From NCBI RefSeq assembly GCF_030272615.1, contig NC_081414.1, positions 658,514,292 to 658,578,291 of the forward strand: 64,000 nt of DNA. Direction: 5' to 3'. This stretch comes from Cryptomeria japonica (Eukaryota > Streptophyta > Pinopsida > Cupressales > Cupressaceae). The notes under the pieces were generated by a model, which was not told the origin of the DNA, ran no database searches, and worked only from the letters and a program-made list of their open reading frames with translations. Positions 25,179-35,098 of this stretch are shown here, one piece after another. The position numbers and the translations under genes were made by a program. Every line of letters begins with the position of its first letter. Within the stretch, counting starts at the first letter, position 1.

Positions 25179-26631
25179 AGGTGCAGGAGCACCCCATTGT
25201 AGAAGCACAATCAGGATGTCCAAGGTCACTATCTGATTATATTTGGGTCATTTATGACTTGTAAAGAATATATGTATGTATATTTGAGTTCATTTTTATC
25301 CAATGGAGTCATAATGTAAGGCTACTTGAGCCATTTGTGTAAAAATTGCATAGTTGTCCATTTAGGACCTAGTGGGGTCAAAGAGTCAAAATGATGTAAA
25401 CATGCCATGAAAGGGCATAAATGCTTGTAAAAGGTCATTTAAGGGTTCTTTGATATGTTTATAAGGTTTTTGTCAAGTTTTGGGGTCATTTGTGAAAATG
25501 TCACAAAAAGTTGTCAAAAAGATGAAAAGTGGCAAAAATGCAATAATGCAAAATTGCATTAAAAGTTGTAAATGGGAAGTTGAAAGGTCTTGGAGGTAGT
25601 TATAAGGTCCAAACTGACCAAGAGTCTATAAAAAGGCATTTTATGGTCATTCCCAAAAAAAAAAAAGGAACAAAGAGAAGAAAGAACATTTTGATACATT
25701 TTGGTGCATTCTACTATTGCTATTTTGATTGGCTTTCCAGTTTTTATGTTGGTTCCAGGCCTTGTACGACCATGTATGGCCTATAAACCTTTGTATATGT
25801 ATGATGGATAGTTAGATATGTGAATTACCTTTATTTTCCTTTTGGTTTGGAGTGATTATGTTTAGAAATTAATAAGTTATGGAATTTTTGGTGAAAGTTG
25901 TTAATTGCAGATTTGATATTTCCTGAGAACAATCATGTTGCAGCGTATGGTATGAACTCATATGGGATGCTTAAGACCTCTAAATATATTTATTATAAAG
26001 ATATGTGAATCCTCTTTCTTTTCTCTTTGGTTTGAGTCATTTTGTTTATATTTGTGGAATTTGTGAAGATTTTGGTGAAAACTGGTTTTAAACCATCTTC
26101 AGTGGAGTTGCAGGAAATGGTTTATCTTTATATAATGATTAAAGCATTGGAAAATTCAATGGATTGCATATTATGAAATTAAATCCATAAAGGGTTAATG
26201 TTAAATTGGTTTGGGATCTTTTTGGTTTGTTATTTGAAATATATTTGATGACCTAGGCGGACTGGGCATGCACATGATTTGTTTGGGAACAACAGAAATG
26301 GGTCTCAATGCAGAGGCCATAACTGTTAATCAAACCGTTGGATGTGGATAAAGTTTTGATATGTTGTTTGTAATCCAATTATTTAGGGTCTAACCAAAGG
26401 GATTGAGGTGTTTAGATCTAGTTAGAAAGTTATAGACCTCTATGTACAGGTCTATCCAAAGGGACAACAAGTTGGCAAGTTTGATACCTAGATTAAGTTT
26501 ATGTTTTCTTGATTGATTGATTGTTGAAGAATGATGAAATATGTCTCTAATGAATTGTTATCATGATTAAAATATGGATGGATCAACATGATCCTAGAGT
26601 TGTGATTGGTTTTCCAAGATTCTCTGCATCG
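25179..26631 (+). repeat. Element E 5' LTR
   Basis: 1453-bp LTR with few differences from 27134-28583. A TATAAAAAGG box at 25627-25636 in a conserved stretch is a likely promoter. Confidence 0.92.
25627..25636 (+). promoter_or_regulatory. TATA box in element E LTR
   Basis: TATAAAAAGG, preserved in the second LTR near 27581. It lies about 450 bases into the LTR, a usual place for the U3/R border. Confidence 0.5.
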
Positions 26632-27133
26632 AATTGGTATCAGAGCTCAGCAAAAGGTCTGGGCTGAGCAAGTGATTGGTATTTTGGTTTGCTAATGGTT
26701 TTGGTTGTAGATGTATATCCACTAGCTGCAAGTAAGTAGACATGAATGTATGTCATGGGGCCATAGGAGATGGTGCAAGGGGCCTGAGAAGAAGGTCCAA
26801 TGGGTTGCCAAAAGATCTAGGGAGAGAGGCAAGGAAAGGACTCCTGGGTGAGGCAAAGTAGTTGGTGAGTTTGGTGCAGCATTGAGGGTGGATTTATGTT
26901 TGGAGCAACATCTTGAGGAGCAGCCAGTATGAACTCCATTGATGGGAGTTTTGATTGAAGTAGAAGACAAAAAAAAGTAGCAAAGGCATCAAGAGAACCC
27001 AAAGAGACAAAGAGAAACAAAGAAGCAACGTTGAAATAAAAAAAAAAAATGATGAACATTTTTTGGTGTAATTCTTCTTGCAGGTTCTATCCCTCATTTC
27101 CAAGAGACTTGGAAACTTTTAAGGCCGGTAGTA
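26632..27133 (+). other. Element E interior
   Basis: Begins AAT then TGGTATCAGAGC (26635-26646, Met-tRNA primer site) and ends with a purine-rich GGCCGGTAGTA at the second LTR. Short open frames are not recognisable. It contains an A-run near 27040. Confidence 0.85.
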
Positions 27134-28583
27134 TGGTGCAGGAGCACCCCATTGTAGAAGCACAATCAGGATGTCCAAGGTTACTATCTGAGTATATTTG
27201 GGTCATTTAAGACTTGTAAATAATATATGTATGTATTTGAGTTCATTTTTATCCAATGGAGTCATAATGTAAGGCTACTTGAGCCATTTGTGTAACAGTT
27301 GCATAGTTGTCCATTTAGGACCTAGTGGGGTCAAAGAGTCAAAATGATGTAAACATGTCATGAAAGGGAATAAATGCTTGTAAAAGGTCATTTAAGGGTT
27401 ATTTGATATGTTTATAAGGTTTTTGTCAAGTTTTGGGGTCATTTGTGAAAATGTCACAAAAGTTGTCAAAAAGATGAAAAGTGGCAAAAATGCAATAATG
27501 CAAAATTGCATTAAAAGTTGTAAATGGGAAGTTGAAAGGTATTGGAGGTAGTTATAAGGTCCAAACTGACCAAGATTCTATAAAAAGGCATTGTATGGTC
27601 ATTCCAAAAAAAAAAAAAGGAAGAAAGGGAAGAAAGAACATTTTGATACATTTTGGTGCATTCTACTATTGCTATTTTGATTGGCTTTCCAGTTTTTATG
27701 TTGGTTCCAGGCCTTGTAAGACCATGTATGGCCTAGAAACCTTTGTATATTTATAATGGATAGTTAGATACATGAATTACCTTTCTTTTCCTTTTAGTTT
27801 TCAATGATTATGTTTAGAAATGAAGAAGTTATGGAATTTTTTGTGAAAGTTGTTAATTGCAAATTTGATATTTCTTGAGAACGGTCATGTTGCAGCATAT
27901 AGTATGAACTCATATGGGATGATTAAGACCTCTAAATAGAATTATTAAAAATATATGTGAATCCTCTTTCTTTTCCCTTTGGTCTGAGTCATTTGTGTTT
28001 ATATTTGTGGAAGTTATGAAGATTTTGGTGAAAACTGGTTTAAACCATCTTCAATGGAGTTGCAGGAAATGGTTTATCTTTATATAATGATTAAACCATT
28101 GGAAAATTTAATGGATTGCGTATTATGAAAGTAAATTCATAAAGGGTTCATGTGAAATTATTTTGGGATCATTTTGGTTTGTTGTTTGAAAGATATTTGA
28201 TGCCCTAGGCAGACTGGGCATGCACATGATTTGTTTGGGAACAACAGAAATGGGTCTCAATGCAGAGGTCATGACTGTTAATCGAACCATTGGATGTAGA
28301 TAAAGTTTTGATATGTTGTTTGTAATCAAATTATTCAAGGTCAGATCAAAGGGATTGAGGTGTTTAAATTTGGTTAGAAAGTTGTAGACCTTTGTGTACA
28401 GGTCTATCCAAAGGAACAACAAGTTGGCAAGTTTGATACCTGGATTAAGTTTATGTTTTCTTGATTGATTGATTGTTGAAGAATAATGAAATATGCCTCC
28501 AATGAATTGTTATCATGATTAAAATATGGATGGATCAACATGATCCTAGAGTTGTGATTGGTTTTCCAAAATTCTCTGCATCA
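27134..28583 (+). repeat. Element E 3' LTR
   Basis: 1450-bp LTR beginning TGGTGCAGG and ending CTCTGCATCA, followed by TSD CCAAA. Confidence 0.92.
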
Positions 28584-28588
28584 CCAAA

Positions 28589-29359
28589 CTTGGAATTAGA
28601 CAAGTTGATGCATTTTGGAGGCCAAAACCCTTAACAGGGCAACAAAAGAGCCAAAAATGAAACTTTTTGTACAACCCACTTCCAAACACAAAACCTGCAA
28701 TCTAATTACATTAATAGCATTGAATATACATTACAATCACTACCCAAAATGTACACCATGAAAATGAGAAGTCCCAGTACGGGCTACTATACAAATGGAG
28801 TGCAAAACATGAAAAAAAACATGAAAATTGTTGCTCTTTTGATTGATTATGATAGAAAGTACAAACGACAACCCTATAAAAAGAAGAGGGAGGCATATAT
28901 ATAGTATTTGGAGGTAGTTATCAATTCTTGTAAGGACATAAGACATTTTTATCTTCTTTTTACAAAAAAAGTGTCTAAAATGACAACTTTTACAAGCAAA
29001 ATGACAACTTTTGTTGCTCCAAATGGCAATTTGAGCAACCTAACACAACCAACCTTCAAAAATCACCTAGAAATGATTAAAAACACTTTATAAACATGTT
29101 TCAATGCTTTCCAAAGCATGCCTAATCTTATAAGGCAATTTTCCACTTTTTAGCCCTTTTAGGCCTAGAAGCGCAAAATTGATAGTTCAAGTCCTAAGAA
29201 AGAAAAATTGATCTCTCAAGCACAAAATGAGATCAAACACTCATGAAATGACTAAAAACGACCTATGATAGAATTAAAAACCTATTACAACACTTACAAA
29301 CACTTAAGCATGAAAATACAAAAATGGAGAGTAAAGCATGACTAGGTGCTCTTGCACCA
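28589..29359 (-). repeat. Element D 5' LTR, second segment
   Basis: Resumes D LTR sequence matching 18676-19447 and ends AGGTGCTCTTGCACCA before TSD GGCAG. Confidence 0.92.
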
Positions 29360-29364
29360 GGCAG

Positions 29365-29979
29365 GGAGGTCGGCGGGGAGTTGCCGCGGGCGGCGGGGTG
29401 CGGCGGCGGAGGGCGGCAAGGGCCAGCGGGGAGCTACAGCGGCGGGGGCTGGGGGTTGGCAGGGGGCCGAACATCGACGATGGTGGGTCTGGTCTGACAG
29501 GGTCGGCGGGGGCCAGACTATCAAACCGGCGGCAAGGTACGGGAACCTGCACCCCAAAAAAAACTTTTCGTTTTTTGATTTGTTTTGTAAAAAAATCCTT
29601 TCGCCTTTTGAAGATTTTTTAATTTTGATTTTTAAAAAAAAAAATTCAAAAAATCAAAAAATCGGCCTGCATGCCGTAAAAAGGCATAAAATTAAAAAAA
29701 TAAAAATTCTCGAACTGCATGTCAGGGTCGTATGGCATGGTACTAGAGAAAAAATACTCCCAGAGGCTCAAGAGCCAAAAATGGTCAAGTTTTATATGAC
29801 TATAGGGGTTTTTGGGCCTTCTGAGCACAATGGTGAGGTCTGTTTAGGCATAAAGTGCTCAGAAAAAAAGGCCTATCCCTAAGTACAAAAGAAAAACTTC
29901 TTGAAACCCCAGACTTGCTTCCAATGCAAAAATTCTCAAAACAAGAACAGATAGCTATAGATCTGAAGCTCTGATACCA
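29365..29979 (-). other. Element C interior, right part with GC-rich module
   Basis: 29365-29560 is strikingly GC-rich (CGG/GGCGGC runs) in an otherwise AT-rich window. 29765-29979 returns to sequence shared with element B. The primer site GCTCTGATACCA is at 29968-29979. Open frames across the GC-rich part exist in several frames, as expected from composition, and none is recognised. Confidence 0.75.
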
Positions 29980-30346
29980 TGTGAGAGTTGAGAAACACAA
30001 CACCATAGGAGCCCAGATGATCTCTGCAAGCTAAATAACCTGTTACAAGGAGAAGCAAGGAAGCAAATAACAGATAAAACAAATACACAGAAAATATGCT
30101 CCAAAAGATGAGAGCTCAATATTCACAAAATGTGTAATGTGATAATCCTTACAATACAATGAAAAGAATAAACCTCTAATAGGTCAAGAAACCCTAAAAA
30201 GGAAAACCTAGGCTTACACATAATAATTAATAAAAGAATTAATTATTATGCACCTAAAGTTAGCTTGTGTAAAAGAGATAAAGGGAACTTAAATAATTAA
30301 ACAAATATTGTTTAATTAATCAAGTAAATACCTGAATACTCTAACA
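29980..30346 (-). repeat. Element C 5' LTR
   Basis: 367-bp LTR, begins TGTGAGAG and ends CTCTAACA on the plus strand, followed by TSD CATAT. Confidence 0.93.
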
Positions 30347-30436
30347 CATATTTGGTATTTCAAACGACGCCCCAGTTATATTATGGATCTATTAGATAAA
30401 ACTCATAAAGAATTAGAAGAGCCAGTATACTGCAAT
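30347..30436 (+). pseudogene. rpoC1: Plastid-derived rpoC1 exon 1, second part
   Basis: Continues the frame broken at 15762: [20 protein letters not shown] then [10 protein letters not shown], ending at a group II intron start. Confirms that element C inserted into a plastid-derived gene already in the nucleus. Confidence 0.94.
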
Positions 30437-31149
30437 GTGTGACTTGATCACAAGATCCAATTATACAGATCCGTAGGAACTATCATCCTATTCAATCTAA
30501 TTGGGATGCCCTTAGCTGTGACACGCCCCTCGGGAAGACTAGTAGTATGAAGTTCAAAATTAAAACCATCTTAAAAAGATGTTGATAAAGAGTAATCAAT
30601 CTAGGGTTAATATCTTGTATATTATTAAATTGCTAATTAGACTTCGTAAAAATACTTCTTTTATTATAAAAAAAAAGTGGAATGAAAAATCAGTTTCATT
30701 TTTATTATCCTTGATTTATTCTAGACCAAAAAGAAGTTATGGCTATAGGAGTCTATTCATCGCACATATGCTTCAAATAGTATTGTAACCATTGAAGTAA
30801 AATAGAAACCTACAGGATCGATTATAACCAAATACAAACAAGTAAATCCTTTATGAATTTCAAATGAATTGAAGGTCTTTCACAAAGAAATGTATCATTC
30901 AAAAGGGAGGAGACTACTCACTAATTCCATATTTATGTCATAATACGAATCGTAAACCAATAATCGAATTCACTTAGAACTTGAGCAAAGAGTAACTATG
31001 TAGTTTTAATAGAGAGCCAAAAATAGTTTTTTGCATAATGATACATAATCACTTTCCATTTCGATATAGTTACTTGATCCGGATGAGAGGAAACTTTCAT
31101 GTCTGATTCTGAGGGGGGGGACAGATTATAAAAACCTATCCAAATGTTT
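30437..31149 (+). other. rpoC1 group II intron remnant
   Basis: Begins GTGTGACTTGATC, the group II 5' consensus GUGYGAC, directly after exon 1. Near 31078-31115 a domain V-like hairpin segment (GATCCGGATGAGAGGAAAC, then TCATGTCTGATTCTG) precedes exon 2. It contains no maturase. Its presence shows that the nuclear copy came from DNA, not spliced RNA. The 3' boundary is estimated. Confidence 0.8.
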
Positions 31150-31838
31150 GTATTATTAGGCCCACAGCTAAAAATACAACTTTATTGTGATTTTAGGGTT
31201 TACGTCCATCTAAGTATGAATATTGGGCAGAAAAGGTTTCTTATTATCTCTCTTGGGATTTTGGGCTAGTTCAAGAGCGAGAAATTGCCACTGGAGGAAA
31301 AGATATCAGAGAACAATTAGCTGGTCTAGATCTGAAAATGATTATAGATCGTTCATATATAGAATGGAAGCAAATAGATGAGATAATATCTATATTATTT
31401 TCGGAGCCAGAGAATCAATTTAGTAATAGAAAAATATATGCTCAATTTAAGGAGCAAAAAATTCAAAAACTTCGAAGAAGAAAGGATCTTTTGGTTAGAC
31501 AAATGAGATTTGCTAAATATTTTCTTCGAACAAATGTAGAACCACAATGGATGGTTCTATGCCTATTACCAGTTCTTCCTCCTGACCTGAGGCCAATGTT
31601 TCAATTAAATGAAGGTGGAGTGATTACTTCGGATCTCAATGAACTTTATCAAATGGTTATCCGTCGAAATAATAATGTTTTACAATTCATAGAAACCACT
31701 AGTGCATTTCTAATACCGGATTTATTGCTTGATCAAAAGAAATTAGTCCAACAAACCGTAGATGCACTTCTTGATAACAGTATATGCGTACAACCGGTGA
31801 GAGATAGTCATGATAGACCTTATAAATCATTCTTGGAT
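31150..31838 (+). pseudogene. rpoC1: Plastid-derived rpoC1 exon 2, 5' part
   Basis: Encodes RPTAKNTTLL then GLRPSKYEYWAEKVSYYLSW, EIATGGKDIREQLAGLDLKM, RRRKDLLVRQMRFAKYFLRT, EPQWMVLCLLPVLPP, SDLNELYQMVIRRNN and SHDRPYKSFLD. These match beta-prime wording, including the WMVLCLLPVLPP core. A 171-codon open frame survives (31338-31853), but two stops lie upstream (near 31188 and 31194) and the catalytic NADFDGD region is absent, because plastid homology ends at about 31838. Confidence 0.95.
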
Positions 31839-31849
31839 GAATATTTTAA

Positions 31850-32261
31850 TTAAATGGGAAAATGGGGGATTTAATTAAATAAAGGTAATTTATTTAATTA
31901 AAGACTAGAATGTGGTTAGATGAATTTTAAATAAATTCAATAATTTATTTAATTAAATAGAGGAATGTGGGGGAAATTAATTGAATATAATTTAATTAAT
32001 AGAGGAATGTGATTAAATAAATAATAAATAATTATTTAACTAGATGGTCAGATTTATACGTCTACACATACCAATCTCCCTAATTATGGTCAATGTGACC
32101 CTTGTCTCCTTGTTTTGGGGCCTTAAAAACTTATGAATTCCAGGTGACGGTATGTAGTTCCAAGGATGGCCTAGTTCCATATTTACCTATTTTACAAAGA
32201 ATTCTTCAAAATCCGAGTAGTATGCTCTATCACATGGACAACTATCCCATATAGCAGTCCA
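31850..32261 (-). other. AT-rich tract and tail of the unknown decayed reading frame
   Basis: 31850-32045 is AT-rich with three degenerate copies of a phrase like AATTAATAGAGGAATGTG. 32110-32261 on the minus strand encodes WTAIWDSCPCDRAYYSDFEE, in frame with the unknown reading frame that stops at 38373 on the other side of the 32262-38367 insertion, followed by ELGHPWNYIPSPG and stops. The left end of that frame is not defined. Confidence 0.6.
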
Positions 32262-34438
32262 TGTAATGCCCACCAAAATACCCTAGAGAAAATAAGAATC
32301 TAACATACTAAATGGAGATTAAAAAAATTTAAATATCAACTAATTCAATGCATAACTCCATTTATAATTTATATCTATTAGCAATTAAACATAAGGAAGA
32401 TGATTCTTAAACACATCAACTAAGCTACGCAAGCGGAATAACATAACATCTCAACCATTACAACTATCTCTCTAGGGTACTTTAACGTCATTACTTAATT
32501 AACTACCATAAGCAATAACATCTACTCACTTGATTACTACACTTTTTATCAATTAATCCTTAATCCTATCCAAACGCAACATATATATTTTCTTCCATTA
32601 TGATATGCAATCTACTTGATCATTAAACCTTTATGAGATGCACTCTATATCTAACATGCTATGCTTTCTTTTCCCATGCAAGACTAATCCCTTTTCTATG
32701 TTCATTTTACGTACCAAATCCAAATGTGTTTTATCCCTTAACCATTTCCTAACGACATGATCATTATCCATCTACCATGGTAATTGCAATACTAATGCTT
32801 AGACATATTCATTCATACTTATCTTTTATCCATACTACACATGCATTAAAATTCCTAACATGATCATTTCCTTATCTTGAATCCTAAATGCATTAATGCA
32901 AGTATCTTAATTCTTCTCTTTAATTTGATCATCTTATATCCCATGCACACTTCCTAGCTTCCAATGCAATCACATGAATGACATCCTATCTACATGATAT
33001 CCATTTATCAACCACAATTCCTACATCTTATTCATTCCATTTACTCAAGGATCTTTCACATATAAGTCTACTTCTAGATGATAACCATGGAATCTAAACT
33101 AATACAACAATAACATGAATCCATTCTATTACAAATGTAAATCCATTGCAACAACTAAGTACATTAAAGTCATTTACATCCATTATACAAGAACATCACC
33201 TTACATCCCATGGTTCTAATATTACAAATCGTGTCATAATCCTAAATACCAACTACAATACAATTACAATCATATGAATTATACATCATGAGTACAACTC
33301 ATTCCTAACACATGATTTCATCTACTTTTACAAGGTAATACATTACATGACTCCAAGATATCCTTTACATAAATATGCTACGAGAACATCTATATGCTCC
33401 TATAATGAGAAGAATCCACATCCACGCATGACGAATCCAAGAGAACATCCCAATGGTTGAAAAGCACTAACTACCAGACCATGTGGAACCAAAGGAACCA
33501 CCCCCTATGCTAGGAGATGTTACAAGGTCCCAACACGCATTCTAAACCTAAGCTGACACTCAACAACCAAAGAGATAACACATACAAGGACTCTCAAGCA
33601 TGAACCTATCACAAATAATCACAAGAAGAAACTCCCAGAGGCTTACAAACACCAAATCATAAATACATATCAACAAGGCATATCCTTAAATGAACAAGGG
33701 GGCACATGTAGGAGTGGAGTGTCATCACATGCCATCCTCTAACACAACAAATACTATACACAAGGCATAAGTTTGATAGACATGTGGAGCCATCTCAACC
33801 TATGAGAGATCAAGGTGTAAGGCAAGCACAATGCGGAAAACGCTCTCCTATCATCAATTGTAAGGGGATTAGCAAGCAAGGAAGTATTTCAATTTCAGTT
33901 TGCAATACGTTAAAATAAGCACAGATAGAAGATTAAGATGAACCAGACAGAATAGCACTAGAGAAAGACACTAGATATACTTAGGAAAACCCTTACAGGT
34001 TAAAAACCCACCACCAAAGAGAGATCACTTTATTCAGTAAACAACACGATTACAATAAAGTTATCAAATCCTCTTTTCTAGACTCGGATCTCAGAACTCT
34101 GTTCTCACCACATGCAGACACATCGACTTGGCTACTTATAAAACCATCACCTCCACACAGCCTTCATGCACACCCTTCTTCGCTCTGCTCGTCGATTACA
34201 TCTCTGGCAACCGCCATCTATCCAACCAAACATTCCTCTGTCAGTTTGTATAACGACCTTGGAACGTAACCATCGAGTAACAACCTCTCCATTCATGAAC
34301 TTGTTGAAAACATATTATCCCACTTTCATCCGGAAGTCAGGTCGGTTCGTATTCAAATCCACTAACAGAAAAATTCCAAGTATCTACCTACTAGTCTTTT
34401 AGACTTTGGTCTGGGCGACCATCTGCAGTCGGATACTT

Positions 34439-34573
34439 CCCTAATGGCCATCGGAACCAGCACTGAAAAGTTACCCCGATATCCGATCAGCAGTAGATGA
34501 CTTCATCGGCCCATCGGAACCAGCACTCAAAAGTTACCCTAATCCCTGATCAGCAGTAAACGACTTCATCGGA
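34439..34573. repeat. Short tandem repeat in solo LTR J
   Basis: Two imperfect copies of about 63-66 bp built on CATCGGAACCAGCACT, AAAAGTTACCC and GATCAGCAGTA, followed by further CATCGG units to about 34720. Confidence 0.8.
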
Positions 34574-34851
34574 CTTCAACGTAACTTTCATCTAGTCAAC
34601 TCAATCACCGAAGGCGACCTCATTGGGTATCGGTGTAGCAAACAACTAGTTCTCCCGATCTCTGAAGATACCCCGATCACCGAAGGAAATTCCATCGGGT
34701 CATCGGGAAGACAACCAAATAGCTATCCCAATCGTCTGATCTTCCTTGATCTCTTTCTGTGCTCCACCACGTGGCACCCCTTGATTGGCTTTGGGGTCCC
34801 TGCCTTGCCACCTTAGCATGGCCTCACTAATCACCCAAAATGAAGCTCTTC

Positions 34852-35098
34852 TTTGTCGCTGGGTCCCACCATGGTCGCCAAGTCATGGGGAATAAACTTT
34901 GTGTATCTCGCCATAGCGGTATAGCGACAATCGTCCGATCATCCTGGACTTGCTCACTCGTTAACTTGCCTGAGCTTCTCTCTTGTCGGGTCCCACCATC
35001 TGGTCACCAAGCTGCGATGGATAACCTTCGTGCATCTCGCCATAGCAGTATAGCGACAATCATTCGATCGTCCCGGACTTTCTCACCTGTTAACCGAT
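34852..35098. repeat. Tandem duplication of about 130 bp in solo LTR J
   Basis: Two imperfect copies containing GGGTCCCACCAT, CTCGCCATAGC and GTATAGCGACAATC. It lies in the U3 side of the LTR. Confidence 0.82.

Larger units (their letters stand above)
25179..28583 (+). mobile_element. Non-autonomous LTR element with long LTRs and 0.5-kb interior (element E)
   Basis: Plus-strand element nested in the LTR of D with TSD CCAAA (25174-25178, 28584-28588). LTRs of 1453 and 1450 bp (25179-26631, 27134-28583) surround only 502 bp. The primer site is at 26635-26646. The first LTR begins AGGTGCAGG where the second begins TGGTGCAGG, so the terminal T has mutated. LTR termini share TGGTGCAGGAGCACC with element D. 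No protein is encoded; D-type elements are plausible helpers. Confidence 0.93.
17635..29359 (-). mobile_element. Ty3/gypsy chromovirus, full length, decayed (element D)
   Basis: Minus-strand element nested in C with TSD GGCAG (17630-17634, 29360-29364). The left LTR is 17635-19447. The right LTR is split by element E into 24142-25178 and 28589-29359. On the minus strand the LTR runs TGGTGCAGGAGCACC to CTCCCTATCA. Domain order protease, reverse transcriptase, RNase H, integrase with a C-terminal chromodomain marks a Ty3 chromovirus. Many stops make it inactive. Without E it is about 8.3 kb. Confidence 0.95.
15763..30346 (-). mobile_element. Non-autonomous LTR retrotransposon, outermost of a nest (element C)
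   Basis: Second copy of the element B family, minus strand, inserted in rpoC1 exon 1 with TSD CATAT (15758-15762, 30347-30351). LTRs are 15763-16132 and 29980-30346. The primer site is at 29968-29979 and a polypurine tract (C-run on the plus strand) adjoins 16132. Its own sequence is about 2.86 kb; the remainder is element D with element E inside. No coding capacity of its own. The interior matches element B except for a GC-rich module (about 17395-17634 plus 29365-29560). Confidence 0.95.

Noticed and set aside
29304-29882. Overlapping Pro/Arg/Gly-rich frames in the GC-rich block
   Set aside because: Several frames on both strands are open only because GC-rich DNA has few stop codons; none is recognised.
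31338-31853. A functional 171-codon rpoC1-like gene
   Set aside because: It is the middle of beta-prime with stops just upstream, no catalytic core, and a tail read from unrelated DNA.
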